A DNA stretch of 64,000 bases from Stenotrophomonas lactitubi (GCF_002803515.1 NZ_PHQX01000001.1:2666001-2730000); one strand, 5' to 3'. Positions 10,665 to 20,013 are shown, counted from the stretch's first letter. Program-made: numbers and translations. Notes: generated from the sequence alone by a model not told the origin.

Positions 10665-11972
10665 TTACCGGTCAACCTCGCCGAACACCAGATCGTAGGT
10701 ACCGATCATCGCCACCACGTCGGCCAGCATGTGGCCGCGCACGATCGAATCGATCGAGGACAGGTGGGCGAAGCCCGGCGCACGGAGGTGTACGCGGAAC
10801 GGCTTGTTGGCGCCGTCGGAAACCAGGTAGCAGCCGAACTCGCCCTTGGGCGCTTCAACCGCGGCGTAGGTCTCGCCGGCCGGCACGCAATAGCCTTCAC
10901 TGAACAGCTTGAAGTGGTGGATCAGCGCTTCCATGTCGTCCTTCATGTCCTCGCGCTTGGGCGGAGCGACCTTGAAGTTCTTGACCATGACCGGGCCTGG
11001 GTTGGCCTTCAGCCACGCCACGCACTGCTTGATGATGCGGTTGGACTCGCGCATTTCGGCCACGCGGCACAGGTAGCGATCGTAGCAATCGCCTTCCTTG
11101 CCCAGCGGGATGTCGAAATCGACAGCATCGTACTTCGCGTACGGACGCTTCTTGCGCAGATCCCAGGCGATGCCCGAACCACGCAGCATCACACCGGTCA
11201 TGCCCCACTGGTGGGCCAGTTCCGGCGTGACCACGCCGATGCCAACGGTACGCTGCTTCCAGATACGGTTGTCGGTCAGCAGGGTCTCGTATTCGTCGAC
11301 ACGGCCCGGGAATTCATTGGTGAAGTTTTCCAGGAAGTCCAGCAGCGAACCTTCGCGCGAGGCGTTGAGGTTCTTCAGGGCCTTGCCCTTGTGCCAGCGC
11401 GATTCCTTGTACTTCGGCATATGGTCCGGCAGGTCGCGGTAAACGCCGCCCGGACGGTAGTACGCCGCGTGCATGCGCGCGCCGGAGACCGCTTCGTAGC
11501 AGTCCATCAGCTCTTCGCGCTCGCGGAAGGCGTACAGCATCACCGCCATAGCACCCAGGTCGAGTGCGTTGGAGCCCAGCCACATCAGGTGGTTCAGGAT
11601 GCGGGTGATCTCGTCGAACATCGTGCGGATGTACTGCGCGCGCTCCGGCGCCTCGATGCCCATCAGGGTCTCGATCGAGCGCACGTAGGCGTGCTCGTTG
11701 CACATCATCGACACGTAATCCAGGCGATCCATGTAGCCGATCGACTGGTTGAACGGCTTGGACTCGGCCAGCTTCTCGGTGCCCCGGTGCAGCAGACCCA
11801 CGTGCGGGTCGGCACGCATGATGGTCTCGCCGTCCATCTCCAGGATCAGGCGCAGCACACCGTGCGCGGCCGGATGCTGCGGGCCGAAGTTCATGGTGTA
11901 GTTGCGGATTTCCTGCCGGCTTTCGGCAGCATTGCTGGCGAATGCTTCGCCGGCCTGGTGTACGTGACTCAC
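10665..11972 (-). CDS. nuoD: NADH-quinone oxidoreductase subunit D
   Basis: NuoD is the 49-kDa-type subunit derived from the NiFe-hydrogenase large subunit and forms the quinone-binding pocket with NuoB. The 435-residue protein contains [15 protein letters not shown] near the N-terminus, with the conserved histidines of the quinone site. It ends in the family-typical [10 protein letters not shown]. NuoC and NuoD are separate genes here, unlike the fused nuoCD of E. coli. The start overlaps the nuoC stop by four bases. Confidence 0.98.
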   Translation of the reverse strand: MSHVHQAGEAFASNAAESRQEIRNYTMNFGPQHPAAHGVLRLILEMDGETIMRADPHVGLLHRGTEKLAESKPFNQSIGYMDRLDYVSMMCNEHAYVRSIETLMGIEAPERAQYIRTMFDEITRILNHLMWLGSNALDLGAMAVMLYAFREREELMDCYEAVSGARMHAAYYRPGGVYRDLPDHMPKYKESRWHKGKALKNLNASREGSLLDFLENFTNEFPGRVDEYETLLTDNRIWKQRTVGIGVVTPELAHQWGMTGVMLRGSGIAWDLRKKRPYAKYDAVDFDIPLGKEGDCYDRYLCRVAEMRESNRIIKQCVAWLKANPGPVMVKNFKVAPPKREDMKDDMEALIHHFKLFSEGYCVPAGETYAAVEAPKGEFGCYLVSDGANKPFRVHLRAPGFAHLSSIDSIVRGHMLADVVAMIGTYDLVFGEVDR

Positions 11973-12715
11973 TTCACTGCCTCCTGCGAGCGCTCGCCGG
12001 CAGCGGTCTGCAGGCGGGCGTCGTCGCGGATCACGCGCGGCACGCCGACACGCGGCTCCACCGAGGTGACCGGTTCGTAGATGACACGCTTCTTTTCTTC
12101 GTCGTAGCGGACTTCGACGTTGCCGATCAGCGGGAAGTCCTTGCGGAACGGATGACCGACGAAACCGTAGTCGGTCAGGATCCGGCGCAGGTCCGGGTGA
12201 CCTTCGAAGATCACGCCATACAGGTCGAACGCTTCGCGCTCGAACCAGTTCAGGCCCGGCCAGATGCCGGTCAGCGAGGACACCACCGCCAGCGCTTCGT
12301 CAGGCGCGAAGCAGCGCAGGTGCATCATCAGGTTGTGCTGGTACGAACGCAGCTGTGCGACCACGGCAAAGCGCTGGGTCGGCATGTGCTGCGGGCGGGC
12401 ACCGTCGGCGCTCTCTTCGCTGGGGAACTCGCCCCAGGCGAAGCGGCCCTGGGCCTTGCCTTCGACACCGCGGCTGAAGCCCTGCGAGGACACGTCGGCG
12501 GTGTCCCACTCATCGGAGCCGTAACCGAGGTAATCGACGCCGCAGAGGTCCACGGCCTGCTCGAAACCAAACTCGTCACGCAGCGCGAGGGCGGTGGCGT
12601 GCCACTCAGCGGCAGGCACTTCCAGCGTCACTTCGCCGCGGGGTTCGACCACGATGACCTTCGCACCTGCGAAACGTGCGGAGAGTCGGTCGATGAAGGA
12701 TGCTTGCTCTGCCAT
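11969..12715 (-). CDS. nuoC: NADH-quinone oxidoreductase subunit C
   Basis: NuoC is the 30-kDa-type subunit of the connecting module of complex I. The 248-residue protein has the family signature [20 protein letters not shown], then [20 protein letters not shown], then the C-terminal hydrophilic tail. An insertion of about 40 residues after [11 protein letters not shown], before the conserved core, is typical of Xanthomonadaceae in my recollection. It starts 33 bases after nuoB and overlaps nuoD. Confidence 0.96.
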   Translation of the reverse strand: MAEQASFIDRLSARFAGAKVIVVEPRGEVTLEVPAAEWHATALALRDEFGFEQAVDLCGVDYLGYGSDEWDTADVSSQGFSRGVEGKAQGRFAWGEFPSEESADGARPQHMPTQRFAVVAQLRSYQHNLMMHLRCFAPDEALAVVSSLTGIWPGLNWFEREAFDLYGVIFEGHPDLRRILTDYGFVGHPFRKDFPLIGNVEVRYDEEKKRVIYEPVTSVEPRVGVPRVIRDDARLQTAAGERSQEAVK

Positions 12716-12748
12716 GGGGGCTTGGCGCGCTCTTGTCAGGTGAAGGGG

Positions 12749-13303
12749 TCAGCGGGCGATGGTCTGTGTACGCCAGATCTTCTTCTGCAGCTGCAGGATC
12801 CCGTACACCAGCGCCTCGGCGGTCGGCGGGCAGCCCGGGACATAGATGTCCACCGGCACCACGCGATCACAGCCGCGCACCACAGAATAGGAGTAGTGGT
12901 AGTAACCACCGCCGTTGGCGCAGCTGCCCATGGAGATCACCCACTTGGGGTCGGGCATCTGGTCATAGACCTTGCGCAGCGCCGGGGCCATCTTGTTGAC
13001 CAGGGTGCCGGCGACGATCATCACGTCGGACTGACGCGGCGACGGGCGGAACACCACACCGTAGCGGTCAAGGTCCAGGCGCGCCGCACCTGCGTGCATC
13101 ATTTCGACCGCACAGCAGGCCAGACCGAAGGTCATGGGCCACATCGAACCGGTACGTGCCCAATTCAGCAGGGCATCGACGCTGGTGGTGACAAAGCCCT
13201 TTTCCAGCAGCGGGTTGTCGCCTTCCGGCCGCAGGATGTCATCAACCCGCCCTTCCGGGACAGGATTGGTCATCAGGCCATCGAGAGTCTGAATCACTCC
13301 CAT
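12749..13303 (-). CDS. nuoB: NADH-quinone oxidoreductase subunit B (cluster N2)
   Basis: NuoB holds cluster N2, the last iron-sulfur centre before quinone. I chose the ATG at 13301-13303 ([13 protein letters not shown], 184 residues) because the longer open frame upstream runs through nuoA in another frame and has no similarity to the family. The four N2 ligands are present: the tandem Cys63-Cys64 ([11 protein letters not shown]), Cys128 (MGSCANGGG) and Cys158 (VPGCPPT). The start overlaps the end of nuoA by 10 bases. Confidence 0.97.
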   Translation of the reverse strand: MGVIQTLDGLMTNPVPEGRVDDILRPEGDNPLLEKGFVTTSVDALLNWARTGSMWPMTFGLACCAVEMMHAGAARLDLDRYGVVFRPSPRQSDVMIVAGTLVNKMAPALRKVYDQMPDPKWVISMGSCANGGGYYHYSYSVVRGCDRVVPVDIYVPGCPPTAEALVYGILQLQKKIWRTQTIAR

Positions 13304-13650
13304 TCCAGCGCTCCCTTCTTCCAGACATAAATGAAACCGAGGAACAGCATGCCGACGAACAGGCCCATGGTGACGAGCGAACGCGCGCCAAGCTCCATGA
13401 AGACCTGCGTCCACGGCACGATGAAGATGATTTCCAGGTCGAAGACGATGAACTGGATCGCGATCAGGTAGTAGCGCACGTCGAACTTCATGCGTGCGTC
13501 TTCGAAGGCTTCGAAGCCGCACTCGTACGGCGACAGCTTTTCCAGATCGGGGCGGCGGGGACCGAGGAATCGACCAACCAGCATCAGCGTAATGCCGATA
13601 CCGGTGGCAACGATCAGAAACAGCAGAGACGGCAAATATTCGGCCAGCAC
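13294..13650 (-). CDS. nuoA: NADH-quinone oxidoreductase subunit A
   Basis: NuoA is a three-helix subunit at the junction of the two arms of complex I. I chose the GTG at 13648-13650 (118 residues, reading [19 protein letters not shown]). A purine-rich AAGAGAGAA lies just upstream at ribosome-binding distance, and this start gives the usual family length; the ATG 16 codons earlier adds a charged lead with no membrane logic. The motif [20 protein letters not shown] is diagnostic. It is the first nuo gene, 112 bases after tRNA-Leu. Confidence 0.93.
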   Translation of the reverse strand: MLAEYLPSLLFLIVATGIGITLMLVGRFLGPRRPDLEKLSPYECGFEAFEDARMKFDVRYYLIAIQFIVFDLEIIFIVPWTQVFMELGARSLVTMGLFVGMLFLGFIYVWKKGALEWE

Positions 13651-13720
13651 AGCGATTCTCTCTTGCCTCTGCCGCTGCGCCTGCAGGCGCTTTGGCATGG
13701 GGGAGTGGACGGGAATCTGC

Positions 13721-13739
13721 CTGGCGCCTTGCGCGCCAG
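13721..13739 (-). terminator. Hairpin between tRNA-Leu and nuoA
   Basis: A 7-bp stem (CTGGCGC / GCGCCAG) with a 5-base loop lies in the 112-base gap between the tRNA-Leu 3' end and nuoA. There is no T-run, so it may only be a processing or partial termination site that separates tRNA and nuo transcripts. Confidence 0.35.
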
Positions 13740-13762
13740 ACGAACCCGCTTTACTTACTAAA

Positions 13763-13847
13763 TGGTGCCCAAGAGGGGACTCGAACCCCTACGACCTAAG
13801 TCGCTACCACCTCAAGGTAGTGCGTCTACCAATTCCGCCACCTGGGC
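13763..13847 (-). tRNA. tRNA-Leu (anticodon GAG)
   Basis: The minus strand reads as an 85-base class II tRNA. The acceptor stem GCCCAGG pairs with the 3' CTTGGGC, followed by an encoded CCA (13763-13765). The anticodon stem CTACC/GGTAG holds the loop TTGAGGT with anticodon GAG (13811-13813), which reads CUC/CUU leucine codons. The variable arm is long, and the T arm carries GGTTCGAGTCC. It sits between secG and nuoA; a leucine tRNA after secG is a common gammaproteobacterial arrangement. Confidence 0.98.
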
Positions 13848-13898
13848 AAACGATCACATCAGACTATCTTCCCGATGCGCCGCGTATTGTAACCGGCT

Positions 13899-14336
13899 TC
13901 AGTCTTTCTGGGAGCCTTCCGAAGGCTTTTCTTCACCAGAAACCGAAGATTCCGCCTGAGCCGGCACAGTTGCGGCCGGAACCGGGGCGGCCGGGACCGC
14001 ATCAGCCTTCGGAACGGCCGGCAATTCGCCCGCCGGAGCGGCCGGAGCACTGGCCGCCGGGGCAGACATCAGACCCAGATCCTGTTCGGCGGCCGGGCGG
14101 TTGCCATGGCCGGCGTACCAGGCCATGAAGAGGCTGATGCCGAAGAACACCACGGCCAGCCACTTGGTCGACTTGGACAGGAAGTTGGACGCGCCACGCG
14201 CACCGAACACGGTCCCCGAGGCGCCAGCGCCAAAGCCCGAACCTGCCGCCGCACCCGAGCCACGCTGCATCAGGATCAGCGCGACCATGGCTACGGCAAC
14301 CAGCACGTAGACGACATTGAGGATCAACATCAGCAT
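13899..14336 (-). CDS. secG: Protein-export membrane protein SecG
   Basis: SecG is the small accessory subunit of the SecYEG translocon in the inner membrane. The 145-residue protein has the family layout: helix 1 (LILNVVYVLVAVAMVALILM), the conserved QRGSGAAAGSGFG cytoplasmic loop, then helix 2 (WLAVVFFGISLFMAWYAG). The C-terminal 60 residues are an Ala/Pro-rich low-complexity tail, a common addition in this family. It lies 50 bases downstream of tpiA on the same strand and is probably co-transcribed with it and the tRNA. Confidence 0.96.
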   Translation of the reverse strand: MLMLILNVVYVLVAVAMVALILMQRGSGAAAGSGFGAGASGTVFGARGASNFLSKSTKWLAVVFFGISLFMAWYAGHGNRPAAEQDLGLMSAPAASAPAAPAGELPAVPKADAVPAAPVPAATVPAQAESSVSGEEKPSEGSQKD

Positions 14337-14360
14337 TGGAAATCCGCCCTCGGACTAGAG

Positions 14361-14379
14361 TGCCGGCGGCTAGCCGGCA
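14361..14379. repeat. REP-like hairpin in the tpiA-secG gap
   Basis: An imperfect palindrome (TGCCGGC, five bases, GCCGGCA) lies in the 50-base gap between tpiA and secG. It resembles the stem of the SMAG repeats seen elsewhere in the window but lacks the GTAG head, so it may be a decayed copy. Confidence 0.45.
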
Positions 14380-14386
14380 ACCGTAA

Positions 14387-15142
14387 CTAATTGTTTGCCG
14401 CCGCCTCTGCGATGGCCAGGAAGTCGGCGGCCACCAGGGAGGCACCACCAACCAGCCCACCATCGACATCCGGCTGCGCGAACAGTTCCCCGGCATTGTC
14501 GGGCTTCACGCTACCGCCGTAAACAATGGGCAGTGAATCAGCAATTCTAGCATCGATGCGCGCGACTTCGCCACGAATGAACGCGTGCACCTGCTGCGCC
14601 TGCTCCTTGGTCGCGGTACGGCCGGTTCCGATCGCCCAGACCGGCTCGTAGGCGACCACGGCATTGGCGAAGCCTTCCGCCCCGACAAGCTCCAGCACCG
14701 GGGCCAGCTGGCTGGCGATGACCGACTCGGTCTGCCCGGCCTCGCGCTGCTCAAGGGTTTCACCGACGCACAGCACCGGCACCAGGCCGGCGTGCAGGGC
14801 AGCAGCGAACTTGCGCGCGACCAGCTCACTGCTCTCGTTGTGGTACTGGCGGCGCTCGGAGTGGCCGACCAGGCCATAGCGGGCACCCACCTCGTGCAGC
14901 ATGGCTGCGCATACCTCACCGGTGTAGGCGCCCTTCTCGTTGCTGCTGACGTCCTGTGCACCAAAGGCCAGGCCGGTGTCGCCGAAGTCTTCGACCAGCT
15001 CACCCAGGTAGGGCATCGGCGGCAGGATCACCACCTCCACCCCGCGCTTCGGCAGCCCGGCGGCGACCTGCCCCAGCAGTTCGGTGGCGAATTGACGGCT
15101 GCCGTGCAGCTTCCAGTTTCCAGCGACGATCTTGCGGCGCAT
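14387..15142 (-). CDS. tpiA: Triosephosphate isomerase
   Basis: TpiA interconverts dihydroxyacetone phosphate and glyceraldehyde 3-phosphate in the cytosol. I chose the ATG at 15140-15142 (MRRKIVAGNWKLHG), giving 251 residues, the family norm; upstream extension is non-conserved. The substrate lysine is in GNWK, the catalytic His in LVGHSERR and the catalytic Glu in VVAYEPVWAIGTG. The phosphate loop VYGGSVKPDN is present. It heads a tpiA-secG-tRNA run, with a repeat-rich region upstream. Confidence 0.98.
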   Translation of the reverse strand: MRRKIVAGNWKLHGSRQFATELLGQVAAGLPKRGVEVVILPPMPYLGELVEDFGDTGLAFGAQDVSSNEKGAYTGEVCAAMLHEVGARYGLVGHSERRQYHNESSELVARKFAAALHAGLVPVLCVGETLEQREAGQTESVIASQLAPVLELVGAEGFANAVVAYEPVWAIGTGRTATKEQAQQVHAFIRGEVARIDARIADSLPIVYGGSVKPDNAGELFAQPDVDGGLVGGASLVAADFLAIAEAAANN

Positions 15143-15304
15143 GAGCGGGTGGCTCCTGTATGAACTCAGCCGCCCATGATACCCGCTACGGCAAAAAACC
15201 GTTTCTTTGTAAGCGGTTACATGGATTTTCAGCCAACGGCGCAGCCCCTCGTGGCGGGGTTTGGGCTGGGTTGGTCGCGGAAAGCCCGGTGGGATCTGGG
15301 GGTT

Positions 15305-15408
15305 GGCCGGGCGGGTGGGACTGGCGAGGGACGCCGTGAACCCATCCCTGGGGGCTTGGCCGCGGCATCCATGCCGCGGACACCCTCGCCAGCCCCACCC
15401 GCCCGGCC
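15305..15408 (+). repeat. Composite palindromic repeat, copy 1
   Basis: This unit is a 26-bp arm (15305-15330) and its near-exact inverted partner (15383-15408, one mismatch), enclosing a conserved core ACGCCGTGAACCCATCCCTG plus GGGGCT and an inner palindrome CCGCGGCAT-CC-ATGCCGCGG (15360-15379). The core recurs on the opposite strand at 15631-15656. No open frame with family features covers it. I know this core as a recurrent intergenic motif of Stenotrophomonas and Xanthomonas, but not as a characterised element. Confidence 0.75.
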
Positions 15409-15506
15409 CCTGACACATTCCGGCGGTTCCGCCCGCCACGGAAAGAAAAAAGAAGATCAAGAGCAGAAACCGAGCTCCCTGCCCCGCTTCGAGGCCTGAC
15501 AGATCT

Positions 15507-15554
15507 CATCCACGCATGACGTGGATGGATCGTGTCGACCAAGGTCGACACCTA
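15507..15554 (-). repeat. SMAG-type REP dimer
   Basis: Two adjacent hairpins, TGTCGACC-AAGG-type at 15533-15550 and CATCCACG/CGTGGATG at 15507-15527, follow a GTAG head on the minus strand (15551-15554). This is the GTAG-plus-palindrome layout of SMAG repeats of S. maltophilia. Confidence 0.75.
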
Positions 15555-15583
15555 CCAACAGCCGCGGGAAATTGTCGGGGGTG

Positions 15584-15680
15584 GGGCGGCGTGGGCTGGC
15601 AGGACCGTTGGCGCCATGGATGGCGCCATCGAGCCCCCAGGGATGGGTTTACGGCGTGTCCTGCCAGCCCACACCGGCCC
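15584..15680 (-). repeat. Composite palindromic repeat, copy 2 (inverted)
   Basis: On the minus strand this copy repeats the design of copy 1. The outer arms (15584-15605 and 15658-15680) flank the core ACGCCGTAAACCCATCCCTG plus GGGGCTC (15631-15656), which matches copy 1 at all but one of some 26 positions. An inner palindrome GGCGCCAT-GG-ATGGCGCC lies at 15609-15626. The arms and inner palindromes differ in sequence between the copies while the core is fixed. Confidence 0.75.
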
Positions 15681-15803
15681 GCCCAACCCGCAGAAACCCG
15701 AAGCCGCTTTGGCTTTGGCTTTGGCCTCTGCGGGTGCAGGGTGCAACCCTGCCGAACACCCTCCGCTGCGCTGGCCGGGCATGGCCCGGCGCTACCCGTA
15801 ATG

Positions 15804-15824
15804 AAAAAGCCGCCTTTCGGCGGC
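15804..15824 (-). terminator. Rho-independent terminator after the oxygenase gene
   Basis: On the minus strand GCCGCC-GAAA-GGCGGC forms a tight tetraloop hairpin followed by TTTTT, 7 bases beyond the stop codon of the oxygenase gene. Confidence 0.9.
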
Positions 15825-15831
15825 TTCTTCA

Positions 15832-16767
15832 TTACTTCAGCTTGATCTCGCGCAAGCGCTCTTCGAGGAAGCCGTGCGCGGTGATCGGCTCCGGGTACCG
15901 GCTCGGATTCTCCTCGCTGATGCACGAGGGCAGCACGTCGATCAGGAAATCCGGGTTCGGGTGCAGGAAGAACGGCACCGAATAGCGCGGCTGGCGGGCC
16001 AGCTCGCCCGGAGGATTGACCACACGGTGGATGGTCGACGGATACACATGGTTGGTCAGGCGCTGCAGCATGTCGCCGATGTTGACCACGATGGTGTCCG
16101 CGTCCGAGGTGAACGGCACCCAGTCCCCATCATGCGACTGCACTTCCAGGCCTGCCGCGCTGGCACCGACCAGCAGCGTGATGAAATTGATGTCGCCATG
16201 TGCACCGGCACGCACGTTCGGGATGTCGTCGGTGGTGATCGGCGGGTAATGGATCGGGCGCAGGATCGAATTGCCGAAGTTGGTCTTGTCGGCGAAGAAG
16301 TGCTCCGGCAGGCCGATGTGCAGGGCCAGGGCCGACAGCACGCGCGAACCCAGGTTGTCCAACGCCTGGTACAGGCCGTAACCACGCTCACGGAAGCCCT
16401 CGACCTCGGACGGCCACAGGTTCGGCGCCATCACGTCCCGGTACTTGGAGTCGTCGGCGATCTCGCGGCCGATGTGCCAGAACTCCTTCAGGTCGAAGTG
16501 CTTGGAGCCCTTTGCGGTCTCCACACCGAACGGGGTATAGCCACGGGCGCCGCCGCTGCCAGCCACGTGGTACTTGCGCTTGGTCTCATCCGGCAGTGCG
16601 AAGAAGGCCTTGAAGACGTCGTAGGCCGCATCGATGTCGGCCTGCGGGATGCCGTGGTTGCGGATGCCGGCAAACCCCCATTGGCGATATGCCGCCCCCA
16701 GCTCGGCCACGAAGGCGTCGCGGTCACTGTCGAAACGGGTGATGTCGAGGGTGGGGATCTGGCTCAC
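15832..16767 (-). CDS. Isopenicillin-N-synthase-like 2-oxoglutarate/Fe(II) oxygenase
   Basis: This 311-residue protein belongs to the non-haem iron oxygenase family that includes isopenicillin N synthase and plant 2OG dioxygenases. The N-terminal DIOX_N region contains WGFAGIRNHGIP. The iron ligands are His190 and Asp192 (GAHGDINF) and His247 (STIHRVV), and Arg261/Ser263 (RYSVPFF) match the co-substrate anchor. I chose the GTG at 16765-16767, with AGGAA about 8 bases upstream. The substrate is unknown; neighbours give no antibiotic pathway. It stands alone between a terminator and a divergent promoter region. Confidence 0.88.
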   Translation of the reverse strand: MSQIPTLDITRFDSDRDAFVAELGAAYRQWGFAGIRNHGIPQADIDAAYDVFKAFFALPDETKRKYHVAGSGGARGYTPFGVETAKGSKHFDLKEFWHIGREIADDSKYRDVMAPNLWPSEVEGFRERGYGLYQALDNLGSRVLSALALHIGLPEHFFADKTNFGNSILRPIHYPPITTDDIPNVRAGAHGDINFITLLVGASAAGLEVQSHDGDWVPFTSDADTIVVNIGDMLQRLTNHVYPSTIHRVVNPPGELARQPRYSVPFFLHPNPDFLIDVLPSCISEENPSRYPEPITAHGFLEERLREIKLK

Positions 16768-16964
16768 AGCGGTTCCTGGCTTGTCGTTGAGTCGGTACGG
16801 GCCCGCCATGTCATGGCGACCGATCTGAACATTGTGACAGATAGATCGGGGCACGCCACCGACACACTGAAACAAACCGATACAATGCGCCACCCGCGCG
16901 CGGTTTAACGACTTCGTCACGCCGGGAAACGCCACCCGTTACCCCATCCCAACCCGCCTTCTCC

Positions 16965-18848
16965 ATGGACGCCGCCCTGCCCGACGCCACCGCCGCCGCT
17001 CTTCCCGGCCCCGCCCGACGCTGGCGCAGGCTGGCCTGGTGGTCCCTGTTCATCGCGGCCAACGCGGTGCTGGCCGCGCTCATCGCGCTGGGCAACGTTC
17101 CGCTGCGCGACAACCCCGGCGGGACACTCGGCCTTGCCTATCTGGCGATTGCCCTGCCCGGCCATCTGCTCGCGTTCGGCGCACTGGCCGGCCTGCTGCC
17201 GCTGGCCATCGGCCTGTGGCCGCGCAGCGCGCGCGCGCTCAGCGTGTCGGCGGTGATATGCCAGGGTCTGTGGCTGTGCCTGCTGCTGGTGGATGCCAAG
17301 GTGTTCGCGCTGTATCGCTTCCACCTCAACGCGATGGTCGCCAACATGGTGTTCGGCGGTGCCCTGCAGGATCAGGTGAGTCTGTCCTGGAAGACCTGGC
17401 TGCAAGCGGCTGCCATGGTATCGGCGATCTTCGCCGCGCAGGGCCTGCTGGCCTGGGCCTGCTGGAAGCTGCTGCCCGCAGCGCCGCGGCGGCGGCGGGT
17501 ACTGCAGGCCTGGGCGGTGATTGCCCTGCTGATGGGCGGCGGCCAGGTCGCCACTGCCTACTACGATGCGCTTGGCGAACGCGCAGTGATCAGCCAGTGG
17601 AATTACCTGCCATGGGCGCAACCGATCACCGCCAAGAGCGCGATGCGCCGCTTCGGCGTGGTCAGCCAGCAACAGGTCGGCCTGCCCGACCCGCGCCATG
17701 CCCAGCTCAACTATCCATTGCAGCCGCTGCGCTGCCAGAGCCACCAGCGGCCGAACATCCTGATGGTGGTGCTGGAGTCGTTGCGCCATGACGTGCTCAC
17801 CCCGCAGTTCATGCCCAACGCATCGGCACTGGCCCGCTCCTCGCGGGTGTACGAACATCATTTCAGCACCGGCAACGCCACCCGCTATGGCCTGTTCGGC
17901 CTGCTGTATGGCCTGCCGGGCGGCTACTGGCCCAGCATGCTCGACGAACAGCGTGGCTCGCAGCTGTTCAAGGTGCTGGGACAGCAGGGCTATGACCTGC
18001 ATCTGTATGGCAGCGCGCCGCTGTACAGCCCGGAGTTCGATCGCACTGCGTTCGCCGATGTCCGCGACCAGCTGCACCAGGGACCGTCCGAACTGACGTC
18101 CGACGGCCGCGATGCCGCCATCGTCGCTGGACTGCAGAAGGACATCCGCGCCAGCCAGGCTGCGCAGCGCCCATGGTTCGGTTTCGTGTTCCTCGATTCC
18201 ACCCACGCGCCTTACCACATGCCGGCCGGCTATCCGCCGCTCGCCACGCCGATGGCCGATGCCATCGATTTTCTCAAGTTCGGCCCCGAGCACGATCCAA
18301 CGCCGGAATTGAACCGTTATCACACCGCGGTGCATTACGCCGACAGCCTGATCGGATCACTGCTGGATGATCTGCGCGCACAGGGCCTGGACCAGGACAC
18401 GATCGTGCTGGTGACCGGTGACCACGCCGAGGAATTCAACGACCTCAAGCTCAACTACTGGGGCCACAACGGCAACTTCTCCAACTACCAGTTGCAGGTG
18501 CCCTTCGTGCTGCATTGGCCCGGCCAGGGTGGCGGCCGCGACGCGCGGGTCAGTTCGCATGAAGACTGGGTGCCGACGCTGATGCGCCACGGCCTGGGCT
18601 GCGAGAACGCATTGACCGACTACAGCACCGGCCATGACCTGCTGGCTGCACCGACCGGCAAGCGCGCGCTGGTGGTGGAAAGCTGGTCGCAGCGCGCGGT
18701 GCGCAATGGCGAGGCGATCTACGTGTTCGACAAATTCGGCAATGCCACCGCGCTCGATGCGCGCTACCGCCCCCTGCCGCAACAGACCCCCGACGCCGCC
18801 AGCCTCCGCGCGGCATGGGAAGCGCTGACGCGCTTCCGCAACCGCTGA
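16965..18848 (+). CDS. YejM/PbgA-like inner-membrane sulfatase-fold protein (DUF3413)
   Basis: The 627-residue protein has five hydrophobic helices in the first 230 residues (DUF3413-like) and a periplasmic alkaline-phosphatase/sulfatase-fold domain from about residue 263 (PNILMVVLESLRHD). The domain includes STGNATRYGLFGLLYG, LDSTHAPYHMP and VTGDHAEEF (about residue 485). E. coli YejM/PbgA binds LPS or cardiolipin and restrains LpxC degradation; this layout is the same. The usual sulfatase Cys is absent, as in YejM, so it may be a sensor rather than an enzyme. It leads a plus-strand cluster with sugar-modifying genes. Confidence 0.8.
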   Translation: MDAALPDATAAALPGPARRWRRLAWWSLFIAANAVLAALIALGNVPLRDNPGGTLGLAYLAIALPGHLLAFGALAGLLPLAIGLWPRSARALSVSAVICQGLWLCLLLVDAKVFALYRFHLNAMVANMVFGGALQDQVSLSWKTWLQAAAMVSAIFAAQGLLAWACWKLLPAAPRRRRVLQAWAVIALLMGGGQVATAYYDALGERAVISQWNYLPWAQPITAKSAMRRFGVVSQQQVGLPDPRHAQLNYPLQPLRCQSHQRPNILMVVLESLRHDVLTPQFMPNASALARSSRVYEHHFSTGNATRYGLFGLLYGLPGGYWPSMLDEQRGSQLFKVLGQQGYDLHLYGSAPLYSPEFDRTAFADVRDQLHQGPSELTSDGRDAAIVAGLQKDIRASQAAQRPWFGFVFLDSTHAPYHMPAGYPPLATPMADAIDFLKFGPEHDPTPELNRYHTAVHYADSLIGSLLDDLRAQGLDQDTIVLVTGDHAEEFNDLKLNYWGHNGNFSNYQLQVPFVLHWPGQGGGRDARVSSHEDWVPTLMRHGLGCENALTDYSTGHDLLAAPTGKRALVVESWSQRAVRNGEAIYVFDKFGNATALDARYRPLPQQTPDAASLRAAWEALTRFRNR

Positions 18849-18867
18849 ATCCAAGGACCGATCCACC

Positions 18868-20013
18868 ATGAACCGTCCGCTGCGCATCCTGCATACCGAA
18901 GCCGCCAAAGGCATGGGTGGGCAGGAGATCTACATTTTCCGCCACATGCAGGTGATGCGCGCGCGCGGTCATGACGTCGCCCTGCTGTGCCAGCCGGACG
19001 CGCGCCTGGCCACCCGCGCGCGCGATGATGGCTTCACCGTGCATACGCTGCGCATGGGCGGCATGGGCCGGCTGCTGCGCGGCATCTGGTCGGTGTCACG
19101 GCTGGTGCGCCGCGAGCGCTACGACGTGGTCAACACCACCAGCCGTCGCGATGCATTGATTGCCGCCGCGGGTGCACGCCTCGGCGGCACACCGCTGGTG
19201 GTGCGCTCGCGCCACCTGATGAGCCCGGTGAATTCGCTGCTGACCTACACCGGCCTGCCGCACCGGGTCATCACGGTAAGCAACTTCGTCAAGCAACTGC
19301 TGGCGGACCGCGGAATTCCCGCCGACCACATCGGCATCGTGCCGCCGATGGCGGTTTCTCCAACCGGCATCGACGCCGCGCAGGAGCCGTCCTGGCAGGC
19401 GCTGCAGGAGACGCGTTCACGCGTGCGCGCCGAGCTCGGATTCGACGAACAGGACATCGTGGTGGGCTGCGTTGCCGTGCTGCGCGAACCCAAGGGCCAC
19501 GCCGAACTGCTGCAGGCCATGGTGCCGCTGTGCAAGGCCAACCCCCGCCTGCATCTGGTGGTGGTCGGCGATGGCCAGGCCGTGATGCAGCGCCTGCAGG
19601 CCACCTGCGCCGAACACGAGCTGCAGCGCCAGGTCCATCTGCTGGGCTTTCGCAGCGATGCCAGCCAGTTGATGCCCGGCTTCGACATCTTCGCGCTGGC
19701 CACACACAAGGAAGCATCGGGCACGGTGTTCCTGGAAGCGGCACAGGCGGGCCTGCCGATCGTGTCGCACCGGGTCGGTGGCGTGCCCGAAATGCTGGTG
19801 GAAGGCAGCAATGCCATCCTCACCCGGCTGGGTGACAGCGCCGCCCTCACGGGCGCGCTGCGGCTGCTGGTGGACGATCCCGAGCGTCGCCGGCAGATGG
19901 GACGTTCCGGCTGGGACTGGATCCGCAGCGCAAAGCGTTTCAGCCCCGAAGGCCACGCTGAAGCCACCGAACACTACTACCACCAATGGATGAAGGAGCT
20001 GGGTCATGGCTAA
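18868..20013 (+). CDS. Glycosyltransferase family 4
   Basis: The 381-residue protein has the two-Rossmann GT-B layout of GT4 enzymes such as WaaG. The N-terminal acceptor domain begins ILHTEAAKGMGGQEIYIF. The C-terminal donor domain has VGCVAVLREPKGHAELL, LHLVVVGDG and the nucleotide-sugar motif (FALATHKEASGTVFLEAAQAGLPIV) with its conserved glutamates. It probably adds a sugar to lipid-linked or LPS-type acceptors on the cytoplasmic face; donor and acceptor are unknown. It starts 19 bases after the YejM-like gene and overlaps the deacetylase gene by 8 bases. Confidence 0.88.
   Translation: MNRPLRILHTEAAKGMGGQEIYIFRHMQVMRARGHDVALLCQPDARLATRARDDGFTVHTLRMGGMGRLLRGIWSVSRLVRRERYDVVNTTSRRDALIAAAGARLGGTPLVVRSRHLMSPVNSLLTYTGLPHRVITVSNFVKQLLADRGIPADHIGIVPPMAVSPTGIDAAQEPSWQALQETRSRVRAELGFDEQDIVVGCVAVLREPKGHAELLQAMVPLCKANPRLHLVVVGDGQAVMQRLQATCAEHELQRQVHLLGFRSDASQLMPGFDIFALATHKEASGTVFLEAAQAGLPIVSHRVGGVPEMLVEGSNAILTRLGDSAALTGALRLLVDDPERRRQMGRSGWDWIRSAKRFSPEGHAEATEHYYHQWMKELGHG

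Noticed and set aside
13304..13522. A 73-residue N-terminal extension of NuoB
   Set aside because: It overlaps nuoA in another frame and is Arg/His-rich; NuoB proteins start near MGVIQTLDG.
15143..15831. Several short open frames in the tpiA-oxygenase gap
   Set aside because: They run through palindromic repeats on both strands, have no ribosome-binding sites or conserved features and give Pro/Gly/Arg-rich products.
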